NCBI GenBank assembly: GCA_023388335.1
Contig: JAEWGL010000114.1
Location: 1-15,316, forward strand
DNA length: 15,316 bases
DNA from: Pseudomonadota bacterium
GTDB lineage: Bacteria; Pseudomonadota; Gammaproteobacteria; Pseudomonadales; Pseudomonadaceae
Direction of reading: 5' to 3'
The notes beneath the pieces were generated by a model. The model saw only the letters and a list, made by a program, of their open reading frames with translations, ran no database searches and was not told the origin of the DNA. Shown one piece after another: positions 1-7,406 of this stretch (its first letter is position 1; each line of letters begins with the position of its first letter). The position numbers and the translations under genes are program-made.

Positions 1-1
1 C

Positions 2-1231
2 GGCAAGGAAGTGCGCCAACGCACCAAGGACACCTGGGGCCTGTGGCGCAAGAGCGTGCTCAACCCTGAGTCCAACGTGCAGTTCGGCGAAGGCGGCGCC
101 GGGACGTTCTCCGACGGCAAGCTGTACAGCCAGATCAAGGACCCGCATCACCATGGCCGCAAGGTCCTGCACGAGTTCGTCAAGGCCGGGGCGCCGGAGG
201 AGATCCTGTATGTCAGCAAGCCGCACATCGGTACCTTCCGCCTCACCGGCATGGTCGAGAACATGCGCGAGCAGATCATCGCCCTGGGCGGTGAGGTACG
301 TTTCCAGGAGAAGGTCACCGACCTGCTGATAGACAATGATCAAGTGCAAGGCGTGGTGCTCGAAAGCGGCGAGCAACTGCAGTCGCGCCATGTGGTCCTG
401 GCCCTGGGCCACAGCGCTCGTGACACCTTCCGCATGCTGCATGGCAAGGGCGTCTTCATGGAGGCTAAGCCGTTCTCCATTGGTTTTCGTATCGAGCACC
501 CGCAATCTCTGATCGATCAGGCGCGCCTGGGCAAATATGCCGGCCATCCGAAACTCGGTGCGGCTGACTACAAACTGGTGCACCACGCCAAGAACGGCCG
601 TTCGGTCTACAGCTTCTGCATGTGCCCAGGCGGTACCGTGGTCGCCGCAACCAGCGAACCGGGCCGCGTGGTCACCAACGGCATGAGCCAGTACTCGCGT
701 AACGAACGCAATGCCAACTCTGGCATCGTCGTTGGCATCCACCCGGAGCAGGACTACCCAGGCGGACCGCTGGCCGGCATCGAACTGCAGGAGCAGTTGG
801 AGGCCAAGGCTTACCTGTTGGGCGGAAGCAACTACCAGGCGCCGGCGCAGCTAGTGGGTGACTTTGTCGCCGGACGCCCTTCCACGGCCCTTGGCAGTGT
901 CGAACCGTCCTACAAGCCAGGGGTAAGCCTCGGTGACCTGGCGCTTAGCCTGCCCGCCTTCGCCATCGAGGCGATCCGTGAAGCGCTGCCGGCCTTCGAC
1001 CGCCAGATCAAGGGCTACAACCTGCACGACGCGGTGCTGACCGGCATCGAGACACGTACCTCCTCGCCGCTGCGCATCACCCGTGGCGAGGACTACCAGA
1101 GCGTCAACCTCCGGGGCCTGTTCCCGGCTGGTGAAGGCGCGGGTTACGCCGGCGGCATCCTGTCCGCGGGCGTAGACGGTATCCGCATCGCCGAAGCGGT
1201 GGCCCGGGACATGCTCGGCCTCAACGGCTGA
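2..1231 (+). CDS. FAD-dependent dehydrogenase, COG2509-like (5'-truncated by window edge)
   Basis: This is the C-terminal 409 residues of a flavoprotein. The frame is open to base 2 with no credible start in the window, so the true start lies upstream. Whole family members are roughly 530-550 residues, so about 130 residues, including the N-terminal Rossmann FAD-binding GxGxxG segment, should lie outside. Family features that can be seen are the GEGGAGTFSDGKL segment (fragment residues 29-41), an HVVLALGHSARD-type strand-turn typical of two-dinucleotide-binding flavoproteins, and a C-terminal GLFPAGEGAGYAGGI flavin-contacting segment followed by GVDGIRIAEAVA. It matches the group annotated as NAD(FAD)-utilizing dehydrogenases. 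The physiological substrate is unknown and the protein is expected to be cytosolic. It stands alone on its strand and converges on the lipoprotein gene downstream. A hairpin at 1248-1274 may end its transcript. Confidence 0.88.
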   Translation, partial: GKEVRQRTKDTWGLWRKSVLNPESNVQFGEGGAGTFSDGKLYSQIKDPHHHGRKVLHEFVKAGAPEEILYVSKPHIGTFRLTGMVENMREQIIALGGEVRFQEKVTDLLIDNDQVQGVVLESGEQLQSRHVVLALGHSARDTFRMLHGKGVFMEAKPFSIGFRIEHPQSLIDQARLGKYAGHPKLGAADYKLVHHAKNGRSVYSFCMCPGGTVVAATSEPGRVVTNGMSQYSRNERNANSGIVVGIHPEQDYPGGPLAGIELQEQLEAKAYLLGGSNYQAPAQLVGDFVAGRPSTALGSVEPSYKPGVSLGDLALSLPAFAIEAIREALPAFDRQIKGYNLHDAVLTGIETRTSSPLRITRGEDYQSVNLRGLFPAGEGAGYAGGILSAGVDGIRIAEAVARDMLGLNG

Positions 1232-1247
1232 AGCCATCACCTGCAAG

Positions 1248-1274
1248 AGACCGTCCTCTCGGGTTGGACGGTCT
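1248..1274 (+). terminator. Candidate terminator hairpin after the FAD dehydrogenase gene
   Basis: There is a perfect 9-bp inverted repeat, AGACCGTCC (1248-1256) and GGACGGTCT (1266-1274), around a 9-nt loop, beginning 17 bp after the stop codon. The sequence after it (TGGTCTGCC) has only scattered T residues, so the U-tract is poor. Position and stem quality support a terminator. The weak tail means readthrough or Rho dependence is possible. Confidence 0.5.
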
Positions 1275-1330
1275 TGGTCTGCCATGCCTGCCCGCACTGC
1301 ACTGCTGGACGGGTGCCTGATCTGGCCAAA

Positions 1331-1366
1331 CAACAAAAACCCCGACCGGCAAAGGCCAGGTCGGGG
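1331..1366 (-). terminator. Intrinsic terminator of the glycine-zipper lipoprotein gene
   Basis: Read on the minus strand, an 8-bp perfect GC-rich stem (CCCCGACC / GGTCGGGG; arms at 1359-1366 and 1340-1347) can be lengthened by an inner GGC/GCC pairing. It is followed at once by TTTTTGTTGTTT. This is a textbook intrinsic terminator, placed about 20 bp after the stop codon at 1388. Confidence 0.85.
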
Positions 1367-1387
1367 TCGTAGCGATCAACAGAGCGA

Positions 1388-1852
1388 TCAATGGGTGACG
1401 CGGCTGGTGCCATCGACGGTCGCGATGCGCACGCGTTCACCTACGCGGAAGACTTCGTTGGCTTGCACTTGCTGCACATAGGCGCGGGTGCTGCCGTCGT
1501 CTTCACGCACGGTAATCTCCACACCTTGAGTACGGGTGATGCCTTCTTCGGCGGCCGAACCTGCCAAACCACCGGCCACCGCACCGATGACTGCCGCGAC
1601 GATGCTGCCGCGGCCCCCACCGATCGCACTACCGGCCACGCCACCGACAACCGCACCAGCGCCACCACCGATCGGCGTTTTGGTCCCTTCGATCTTGACC
1701 GGGCGAAGTGCCTCGATGGTCCCCATGCGCACTGTTTGCACGCGGCGGGCTTCATCGCGGGAGTAGGAATCGCCAGTCAGGTTCGAGGCACAGCCGCCGA
1801 GCAGCAACGACATGGTGGTAAAGCTTGCCACCAGCAGAACAGATTTACGCAT
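1388..1852 (-). CDS. Glycine-zipper 2TM outer-membrane lipoprotein (SlyB/17 kDa antigen-like)
   Basis: A 154-residue lipoprotein. The signal peptide ends in the lipobox LLGGC with acylated Cys21. Residue +2 is Ala, so Lol transport to the outer membrane is expected. Residues about 61-104 form a Gly/Ala zipper (GGGAGAVVGGVAGSAIGGG and a second glycine-rich run), the signature of the Rickettsia 17 kDa antigen/SlyB/Pcp group. Residues about 110-150 (VEITVREDDG, VGERVRIAT) form the small C-terminal beta domain. Length matches E. coli SlyB (about 155). The role is probably envelope integrity, but the exact function cannot be read from sequence. The start has GGAG nine bases upstream. It is monocistronic, with a strong candidate promoter at 1881-1909 and a terminator at 1331-1366. 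Relatives are often tied to envelope or cation stress. Confidence 0.9.
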   Translation of the reverse strand: MRKSVLLVASFTTMSLLLGGCASNLTGDSYSRDEARRVQTVRMGTIEALRPVKIEGTKTPIGGGAGAVVGGVAGSAIGGGRGSIVAAVIGAVAGGLAGSAAEEGITRTQGVEITVREDDGSTRAYVQQVQANEVFRVGERVRIATVDGTSRVTH

Positions 1853-1880
1853 GGGAAAAATCTCCGTAAGTCAGGTACCC

Positions 1881-1909
1881 ATTAGACTCCGCGCATAGAC
1901 GGCTGTCAC
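1881..1909 (-). promoter_or_regulatory. Sigma70-type promoter of the glycine-zipper lipoprotein gene
   Basis: On the minus strand, GTGACA (5/6 match to the -35, at 1904-1909) is 17 bp from TCTAAT (5/6 match to the -10, at 1881-1886). The start point would fall near 1874, leaving a leader of about 20 nt that contains the GGAG ribosome binding site. This is the best-matching promoter in the window. Confidence 0.65.
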
Positions 1910-1921
1910 GGTGCACAGGGT

Positions 1922-1937
1922 ATGAAAATGTTTTCAT
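1922..1937. promoter_or_regulatory. AT-rich palindrome just upstream of the lipoprotein promoter
   Basis: A perfect inverted repeat, ATGAAAA-TG-TTTTCAT (7-bp arms, 2-bp centre), sits 12 bp upstream of the -35 element, roughly -48 to -63 from the predicted start. It stands out in GC-rich DNA. The position suits an activator operator or an UP-like element. The binding protein is not recognised. Confidence 0.4.
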
Positions 1938-2002
1938 TCAGCTGCGGTACAGCCTTCAACGGCTGTGCTGAAAAAACGACCTGTGTAAAAGATAGACAGC
2001 GG

Positions 2003-2047
2003 TCACCGCAGCTTCGTGCGACGCAATCGGCTGCGCGGCTGCGGTGA
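2003..2047 (-). terminator. Inverted repeat after pdxH, possible terminator
   Basis: Perfect 10-bp arms TCACCGCAGC (2003-2012) and GCTGCGGTGA (2038-2047) enclose a 25-nt GC-rich loop that can fold further. It starts 6 bp after the pdxH stop codon. On the minus strand the nearest U-run (CTTTT) lies about 12 nt beyond the stem, so it is not a classical intrinsic terminator. It could instead be an mRNA 3'-end stabiliser. Confidence 0.4.
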
Positions 2048-2053
2048 GTCGGA

Positions 2054-2701
2054 TCAGGGCGCCAGGCGCTCGCGCATCCACTGGTCGTCGACGTACCGAT
2101 AGTTGAGACGATCATGCAGCCGGCTGGCGCGCCCCTGCCAGAATTCGATGCGCTCGGGCAGCAAGCGATAACCTCCCCAGTGCTCGGGACAATGAGGCTG
2201 GGTATCGCTGAAGCGCGCCTCGGTGGCCTTGACCAGGCCTTCGAGCTCTTCACGGCCGGCGATCACCCGGCTCTGCGGGGATGCCCAGGCGCCTAGGCGG
2301 CTGCCCAATGGGCGCACCTGATAATAGGCGTCCGACTCTTGCGCACTGACTTTCTCCACCCGCCCTTCGATCCGTACCTGGCGCTCCAACGCCGGCCAGA
2401 AGAAGGTCATGGCTGCGAAAGGGTTGGCCAGCAATTGCTGGCCCTTGGCGCTTTCGTAGTTGGTAAAGAAGGTAAACCCCTTGGCATCGAGGCCCTTGAG
2501 CAGCAACACCCGGCAATGCGGACGGCCTTGGCCATCGACCGTGGCCAACATCATGGCATTGGCCTCCACCGGAGCCTGCTCGGTTTTCACCGCGTCGGCG
2601 AACCATTGATGGAAAAGCGCGAACGGCTCACCCGGTGCCTGGGCTTCGGCCAGGCCATCGCGAGTGTAGTCACGCCGCATATCGGCCAGGGTCTGGGTCA
2701 T
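2054..2701 (-). CDS. pdxH: Pyridoxamine/pyridoxine 5'-phosphate oxidase
   Basis: A 215-residue cytosolic FMN enzyme that oxidises pyridoxine or pyridoxamine 5'-phosphate to pyridoxal 5'-phosphate, the last step of vitamin B6 synthesis and salvage. Family features run in order: RVLLLKG and FFTNYESAKGQQL (residues 64-90, FMN/substrate binding), FFWPALERQVRIEGRVEKV (100-118), RPLGSRLGAWASPQS (130-144), and the C-terminal EHWGGYRLLPERIEFWQG...RLHDR (173-198) ending in ERLAP. Length is close to E. coli PdxH (218). The ATG at 2701 is preceded by AAGGA about eight bases upstream. The gene begins 18 bp after the stop of the OmpA-type lipoprotein gene, so the two are likely co-transcribed. No functional link between them is evident. 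Confidence 0.97.
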   Translation of the reverse strand: MTQTLADMRRDYTRDGLAEAQAPGEPFALFHQWFADAVKTEQAPVEANAMMLATVDGQGRPHCRVLLLKGLDAKGFTFFTNYESAKGQQLLANPFAAMTFFWPALERQVRIEGRVEKVSAQESDAYYQVRPLGSRLGAWASPQSRVIAGREELEGLVKATEARFSDTQPHCPEHWGGYRLLPERIEFWQGRASRLHDRLNYRYVDDQWMRERLAP

Positions 2702-2719
2702 CGCAGCGGTCCTTGTGGA

Positions 2720-3688
2720 TCAGTTGGTCTTCGCAGTGCTTTTGGCGGCGACTTTCTTGTCGACGGCAGCGACTTTCTTGGCGGCCGGCTTGGCCGGTGT
2801 GGCGTTTTTCTTCACGCTGGCCTTGGCAGCAGGTACCTTGGCCTTGGCCACGGTTTTCTTGTCCGCAGGTTTGGCTACGGTTTTTGCCTCGGCCTTGAGC
2901 GGCGCCTTGGCGTCCTGAACGGCGACCATCTCGGCCGGGCTCAGCGTCGGTTGCTGGTACTTGGCGAGCAGCGCCATCATGGTGTTCTGTGGAGTCAGCA
3001 GCATTTCCACGCGGCGGTTCAGCGCACGTCCTTCGACGCTGTCGTTGGCCGCACGCGGCATCACCGAGCCCATGCCGCGCAGCATCAGGCGGTCACGCTG
3101 CAGGCCGCTGAGGCGGAAGATCGCCGACACCGAAGCGGCGCGTTCCTGGCTGAGCTTCTGGTTCACGGCTGCGGCACCGCTGGTATCAGCATGGCCCAGC
3201 ACCAGAACGGCGGTCTTCGGGTCAGTCTCCAGGACCTTGGCCACGCGGGTGATCGGGCCGAGTGTGATCGGCAACAACATTGACGGACGGTCCGGGTTGT
3301 ATGCGCCTTCGACCGGAATGGTCACTACCAGCACATCTTCACGGCGCTCGAGCTCGAACGTGCTGTCCTTGATGGCTTCGCGCAGCTTGGGCTCATAACT
3401 GTCCAGCCAGGCCTGGGTCGCCTTGTGGTCGATCTGCGGCACCGCTGCCTTGGCGGACGCCTTTTCATTGCCTCCAAACGGCCACCACCAGCGGCTGCTG
3501 CTTTCGGACTTGGCATCGGCCTTGGCCACCTTCTCGGTCACCACTTCCTTCACTTCCTTGTCGGCCACCGTGTCCGAGCCAAAGGGCCACCAGGCGTGGC
3601 CGCCGTCATTGGAGGCATTCTGCGGATGCTGGGCGCAGCCGGTCATGGCCAGGCACAGGGCGAGAGCTAAGGTTTTATGTGAAGACAT
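2720..3688 (-). CDS. OmpA-domain lipoprotein with Lys/Ala-rich C-terminal tail
   Basis: A 322-residue lipoprotein read from the ATG at 3688. That start puts a signal peptide and lipobox (AMTGC, Cys18, Ala at +2) at the N-terminus; upstream in-frame starts would bury the signal. Residues 19-80 are low complexity and hold two copies of a WWPFG motif (33-37 and 68-72). Residues about 113-233 form an OmpA/Pal-type peptidoglycan-binding domain (VLVLGHADTSG at 161-171, NQKLSQERAASV at 176-187, GRALNRRVEMLL at 220-231). Residues about 258-322 are an unusual tail almost wholly Lys, Ala, Pro, Val and Thr (AKPADKK, KPAAKK-type units), like histone-H1/AlgP-type tails. The protein probably tethers outer membrane to cell wall; the basic tail could bind anionic polymers. 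It lies 98 bp after the EstB-like gene and 18 bp before pdxH on the same strand. Confidence 0.9.
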   Translation of the reverse strand: MSSHKTLALALCLAMTGCAQHPQNASNDGGHAWWPFGSDTVADKEVKEVVTEKVAKADAKSESSSRWWWPFGGNEKASAKAAVPQIDHKATQAWLDSYEPKLREAIKDSTFELERREDVLVVTIPVEGAYNPDRPSMLLPITLGPITRVAKVLETDPKTAVLVLGHADTSGAAAVNQKLSQERAASVSAIFRLSGLQRDRLMLRGMGSVMPRAANDSVEGRALNRRVEMLLTPQNTMMALLAKYQQPTLSPAEMVAVQDAKAPLKAEAKTVAKPADKKTVAKAKVPAAKASVKKNATPAKPAAKKVAAVDKKVAAKSTAKTN

Positions 3689-3786
3689 CAGCGATACACC
3701 ATGAAATTGAAAGGATTTTGCCCGACCATGCCGGGCGTTGGAATTGAGGATAGTCAAAGGGTTCGCGCAATACCCGAGTTACCCGA

Positions 3787-4932
3787 TCAAAGGCAGTCTG
3801 CCAGGACTCGCACCAGTTGCTGCGCGCGCGGATCCATCAGCACATAGGGACCGAGGGTATTGGTGACGAAGCCAAAGGCGACGTCGTGCTCAGGGTCGGC
3901 AAAGCCCACCGAGCCCCCAGCGCCGGGATGCCCAAAGGCCCTGGCGCCCAGGCCAAAGGTGGCGTTGGCGACGCTTGGCTGGTCGAGCATGCAACCCAGC
4001 CCGAAGCGGGTTTGGGTCAGCAGGGTACGGTCCTGCCCAAGGCTGTGTTCACGGGTCAGTTCGTCGAGCAACTCGGATTCGAGCAAGCTGCCGTCCAGCA
4101 AACCGGCATAGAAGCCAGCCAGGCTGCGGGCGTTACCATGGCCATTGGCCGCCGGTTGCTGCATGCGTCGCCACTCTGGCTTGTTGGTGCTGGTGAGGAT
4201 CGCCGGCGGGTTGGTGAAGGCGCGGGTCGACAAGGCCTCAGGCTCGCGCAAGGTCACCTGCAGCAGGCGCCGCGCCGCCTCGTCACCCTGGTTGCCCTTG
4301 CCACGGGCGATGTGCGCCACGCGGTGAAACTCGGCATCGTCCAGGCCGACATGGAAGTCCAGGCCCAGGGGCTTGGCGGTGCGGGCAACGATCGACTCGC
4401 CCGGGCCACGGCCGTCGGCGCGACGGATCAGTTCGCCGATCAGCCAGCCATACGTGATGGCCGCGTAGCCATGGGCGGTGCCCGGGGTCCACCAGGGTGC
4501 CTCGGCAGCCAAGGCATCGACCATGACCTGCCAATCGTACAAGGCTTCGGCTGGTAGCAGTTCGCGCAGCGCAGGCAGCCCGGCGCGGTGGCTGAGTAAC
4601 TGGCGCAGGGTCACCCTGTCTTTGCCGGCCTGGGCAAACTCGGGCCAATAGCGGGCCACTGGCGCATCCAGCGAGAGCTTGCCCTCACCCACCAGTTGCA
4701 GGGCCGTGACAGCCGTGAAAGGCTTTGTGCAGGAAAACAGGTTGGCGATGGTGTCGCTGTGCCAGGCCTGCTGGCCATCCTTGTCGGCGCTGCCGGCCCA
4801 CAGGTCGATCACGGTGTCCCCGCCGACCTGGATGCACAATGCCGCACCGCGCTCTTGGGGATCGTCGAACAACGCAGCGAATGCTTCGCGTACCGCCTCG
4901 AACTTCAGCTCATAGTGACCCTGGATCTGCAC
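3787..4932 (-). CDS. EstB-like serine hydrolase (class C beta-lactamase fold)
   Basis: A 381-residue serine beta-lactamase/esterase-family protein. I chose the GTG at 4932 because GGGGGAG lies seven bases upstream (4940-4946). The in-frame ATGs at 4974 and 4986 have no ribosome binding site and would add 14-18 non-conserved residues. Catalytic motifs are S67-C-T-K70 (nucleophile and general base), the Y156-A-A motif in GYAAITYGW (catalytic Tyr), and HPGAGGS near the C-terminus in place of the KTG box. This is the pattern of EstB-type carboxylesterases, which mostly hydrolyse short acyl esters rather than beta-lactams. No signal peptide is seen, so the enzyme is probably cytosolic. Downstream on the same strand are the OmpA lipoprotein and pdxH. 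A candidate promoter lies at 5045-5072. Substrate unknown. Confidence 0.92.
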   Translation of the reverse strand: MQIQGHYELKFEAVREAFAALFDDPQERGAALCIQVGGDTVIDLWAGSADKDGQQAWHSDTIANLFSCTKPFTAVTALQLVGEGKLSLDAPVARYWPEFAQAGKDRVTLRQLLSHRAGLPALRELLPAEALYDWQVMVDALAAEAPWWTPGTAHGYAAITYGWLIGELIRRADGRGPGESIVARTAKPLGLDFHVGLDDAEFHRVAHIARGKGNQGDEAARRLLQVTLREPEALSTRAFTNPPAILTSTNKPEWRRMQQPAANGHGNARSLAGFYAGLLDGSLLESELLDELTREHSLGQDRTLLTQTRFGLGCMLDQPSVANATFGLGARAFGHPGAGGSVGFADPEHDVAFGFVTNTLGPYVLMDPRAQQLVRVLADCL

Positions 4933-4939
4933 CCGCCAA

Positions 4940-4946
4940 CTCCCCC
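4940..4946 (-). promoter_or_regulatory. Ribosome binding site that fixes the GTG start of the EstB-like gene
   Basis: The minus-strand sequence GGGGGAG lies seven bases before GTG at 4932. It lies inside the longer reading frame that would start at ATG 4986 or 4974, and no comparable site precedes those ATGs. This favours a 381-residue protein. Confidence 0.75.
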
Positions 4947-5044
4947 GTCCAACCTGGTTACAAGTGGCGTGCATTGTTTCAGCCATTGGCTGATTTGCAA
5001 ACAGATTGTGGCCGGATGGTCATTCGTCCTGCTGCACGTTATCG

Positions 5045-5072
5045 GCTATACGCGGCAAGCGAAGCCTGTCCA
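5045..5072 (-). promoter_or_regulatory. Candidate sigma70 promoter for the EstB-like gene
   Basis: On the minus strand, TGGACA (5/6 to the -35, at 5067-5072) is separated by 16 bp from TATAGC (4/6 to the -10, at 5045-5050). Transcription would start near 5038, giving a leader of about 105 nt before the GTG start. The site lies in the 159-bp gap after the glycosidase gene, so the EstB-like gene need not depend on readthrough. Confidence 0.45.
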
Positions 5073-5091
5073 AGGCGAAATCACGCGCCTG

Positions 5092-7326
5092 TCATGGCTT
5101 GGTTTCAAGGTCATTGCGAAGCTGATTCAGGGCCTGCAGGTTGCTCTTGCGCACGGCATCGACGAAGCCCGGATAAGGCACATCGGTAATAGCCACCAGC
5201 CCCAGATGACCATTCTCGCCATCGAGCAGGCGTCCGCTGGCAGGCTGGTCGAGGTACTGGAACCAGTGCACGCCGACGATGGCGGGCTGGGCCAGGGCTG
5301 CCTTGACGAAGGCGTCGTAGGCCGGACCACGGTCCTCTTCACGGGCCACTTCCAGCGGGCCTGGCCAGAAGGGTCCGCGATCGCGCGAGCCGAACTGGAA
5401 TTCCGAAACCAGCACCGGCTTGTCCAGCGCAGTCAGCTGGGCGAAGTCATAGCCATCCTCGGGCTTGAGGGTATAGAAGTTGAAGCTCAGCACATCGCAG
5501 TAGCGCGCGCATGCCTTCACGGCTTCCGGCGTACTCACCGCATAGCGGCCACCAAGCAGCAGGTGATTGGGCGCATGCCATTTCAGCGAATCGGAAATGG
5601 TCTTGAAATAGGTTTCGGCGAAGACCTGCTGAAAGTGCTGCAAGTCCCGTTCGATTTCCGGATGCTCGGGGCTGGGCAATGGCGCCTCGAAGCCCGGGTC
5701 TTCCATCAGCTCCCAGGCCTTGAGCTCGATGCCCCAGGCCCGCGACAGCCCATTCTGGTTGCGGTACTTGTCGCGCAGCTGCTTGAGGAATGCGCGCTTG
5801 GCGGGCACGTCGGTGGTCAGGCGCAAGGTGCCATAGGCCAACGCGTAGCGGGCCCTGGGGTCATCGCCAGGGGCCGCCCAGGCCAGTTCATTGTCGGCGA
5901 AATAGCCGATCAGCCAAGGATCGTCGCGGTGATCGCGGGCGGCAATGGCCACGGCCCGTTCGGTGGCCATGGCGAAGCGTGGATCGAACGGGTCGGGCAT
6001 GCCGCCCCACCAGTCAAGACCCGTGCTGATGCTGGCATAGTCGCCACCGATCGACAGCGGCAGGGTGTAGGGCACTCGCTTGGCCTTGTTCAGCTCTGGA
6101 TCGCTCCAGTTGCCCAAGGTGTTGAAACCCCAGGCCTGCATGCGGTCCAGGGTCTGCGCCTGCCAGCGCGGGGCGTCGAACGCTGCGGCCGGGCACGGGG
6201 CGACCAGTGGCGCCGCGGCGGCTGGCGGACAAGGTGTGCCATGACGGCGTTCAAGATTGGCAGCATAGAAGTCGAACCAGCGCCCCTGGTTGAACTGCCG
6301 TCCACGCGAGGCACCATTGCCATCATTGTTGTTGCCCTGCCCGTAGAACGGCGCCAGCGCCTCGCCCTCGGCCGGCAACGCGGTGAACATGCCCTCGCGC
6401 CCGGTGACATAGGTACGCCCACCGTCGGCGGCCACCGCATTGATGCCCAGGGAATAGAAAGGGTGCCCTTCGGGCGTCACCAAGTACCAGCGAGCGTCGC
6501 GCTTTTCGGTGCGGAAAAAACCCTTGGCCTCGAATGCCGGCCCGGCGATCAGGCCGCCGTAGCTGTCCAGCGCCAGCTTGCCGCGCTCGGCCAGCCAGCC
6601 GTCGAGCTGCTGACGCTCGCGCGTCACCGCCGCCCTGAGCTGCTCGTCGGTGGTGATCTTCTCTGGCCAGCGGCCACGGGTCGACTGGCCGTACCCGTCG
6701 ATCAGGCCGGTATAGGCGGCTTTCTGCGCCACATCGTCGTCCTGGAGGCCGACCCGTTCGATCAGCAGGCTCTGGGCGACCTTGGGCTGGGGGATCGACA
6801 GGCTGATCGAGGTCACCTGCTTGAGGTCCAGCTCCCCGGCACTGCTGGTCAACAGCAGGCGTTGGCCCTGGTGAGTCCATGGCATCGGCGGGCCGGCGCG
6901 CATGCCCTGGCCCAAGGGCGAGCTCGCCGTGAGCGGCACCAGCACGGTCTGCGCCGGCCCCGCCGGCAGGTCGATGCGGCTGGTCAGGGTGCGCCCGTCA
7001 CTGCTTTGCACCGTCACATCGACGGACAGCGCCCAGTCCATCGCGCTCTGCAGGCGCAAGGTCAGGGCCTGGGCCGCCGACCAATCCCAGGCGCCCGACT
7101 GCGGGCTCAGGCGCAGGGTCGGACGCTCCACTGGGTTGAACACCACGCGGCGCAATACCTCGCCTTCGGCCGTCTGCTCCGCGTTGTATTGCGGCAGGCT
7201 GGCATCTTCGGTCGCCACGTTGACCACCGAGGCCGGGCGCACGAAGCTGAACAGCGTCTGTTGCCCGGCCAGCAGCGGCGCGCTGAACAACAGTGTTAGA
7301 ACAGCGGGCAAGGTACGGCGAATCAT
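5092..7326 (-). CDS. Secreted glycoside hydrolase, GH50 (beta-agarase)-like
   Basis: A 744-residue protein from the ATG at 7326, which is preceded by AAGGAG about 12 bases upstream. A signal peptide (residues 1-20, ending LLAGQQ) predicts export. Residues about 25-200 are a beta-rich N-terminal region like the carbohydrate-binding-type domain of GH50 enzymes. Residues about 260-730 form the (beta/alpha)8 catalytic domain. Key segments are GFNTLGNWSDPE (400-411), WLIGYFADNELAW with Glu480 as probable acid/base, PVLVSEFQFGSRDRG with Glu642 as probable nucleophile, and HWFQYLDQPASGR followed by DGENGHLGLV (687-710). These are the GH50 signature stretches. GH50 enzymes cleave agarose, but Pseudomonas is not usually agarolytic, so the natural substrate is open. 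A Pro/Ala-rich insert with two Cys lies at 365-382. It starts 80 bp after dinG on the same strand; a small hairpin (7347-7362) sits in the leader. Confidence 0.85.
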   Translation of the reverse strand: MIRRTLPAVLTLLFSAPLLAGQQTLFSFVRPASVVNVATEDASLPQYNAEQTAEGEVLRRVVFNPVERPTLRLSPQSGAWDWSAAQALTLRLQSAMDWALSVDVTVQSSDGRTLTSRIDLPAGPAQTVLVPLTASSPLGQGMRAGPPMPWTHQGQRLLLTSSAGELDLKQVTSISLSIPQPKVAQSLLIERVGLQDDDVAQKAAYTGLIDGYGQSTRGRWPEKITTDEQLRAAVTRERQQLDGWLAERGKLALDSYGGLIAGPAFEAKGFFRTEKRDARWYLVTPEGHPFYSLGINAVAADGGRTYVTGREGMFTALPAEGEALAPFYGQGNNNDGNGASRGRQFNQGRWFDFYAANLERRHGTPCPPAAAAPLVAPCPAAAFDAPRWQAQTLDRMQAWGFNTLGNWSDPELNKAKRVPYTLPLSIGGDYASISTGLDWWGGMPDPFDPRFAMATERAVAIAARDHRDDPWLIGYFADNELAWAAPGDDPRARYALAYGTLRLTTDVPAKRAFLKQLRDKYRNQNGLSRAWGIELKAWELMEDPGFEAPLPSPEHPEIERDLQHFQQVFAETYFKTISDSLKWHAPNHLLLGGRYAVSTPEAVKACARYCDVLSFNFYTLKPEDGYDFAQLTALDKPVLVSEFQFGSRDRGPFWPGPLEVAREEDRGPAYDAFVKAALAQPAIVGVHWFQYLDQPASGRLLDGENGHLGLVAITDVPYPGFVDAVRKSNLQALNQLRNDLETKP

Positions 7327-7346
7327 AGGGCTGGTGCTCTCCTTCG

Positions 7347-7362
7347 AGGCCCGTGCGGGCCT
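7347..7362 (-). promoter_or_regulatory. Small hairpin in the leader of the GH50-like gene
   Basis: The inverted repeat AGGCCC (7347-7352) / GGGCCT (7357-7362) has a 4-nt loop. On the minus strand it lies directly upstream of the CGAAGGAGAG ribosome binding site. No U-run follows, so it is not an intrinsic terminator for dinG. It could affect translation or be incidental. Confidence 0.25.
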
Positions 7363-7406
7363 GGGACTGAGTGATAGACAACACGCCGTGGCGTTGCGCT
7401 CCGGCG

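Noticed and set aside
851..1336. A 161-codon minus-strand frame overlapping the end of the FAD dehydrogenase gene
   Set aside because: No recognisable domain, and it overlaps a conserved flavoprotein C-terminus and the terminator hairpin.
1949..1966. Hairpin ACAGCC/GGCTGT followed by an A-run, considered as a terminator
   Set aside because: The A-run is on the plus strand, with no plus-strand gene upstream to end. On the minus strand no U-run follows the stem. It lies upstream of the lipoprotein promoter and is probably incidental.
4933..4986. ATG starts at 4974 and 4986 for the EstB-like protein
   Set aside because: They lack ribosome binding sites and add residues that do not look conserved; the GTG at 4932 has GGGGGAG at ideal spacing.
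4696..7299. An 867-codon open frame on the plus strand antisense to the EstB-like and GH50-like genes
   Set aside because: Its product is a compositionally biased (Gln/Ala/Gly/Arg/His-rich) sequence with no recognisable domain. The minus-strand frames contain clear catalytic motifs and signal peptides. Long antisense frames are common in GC-rich DNA.
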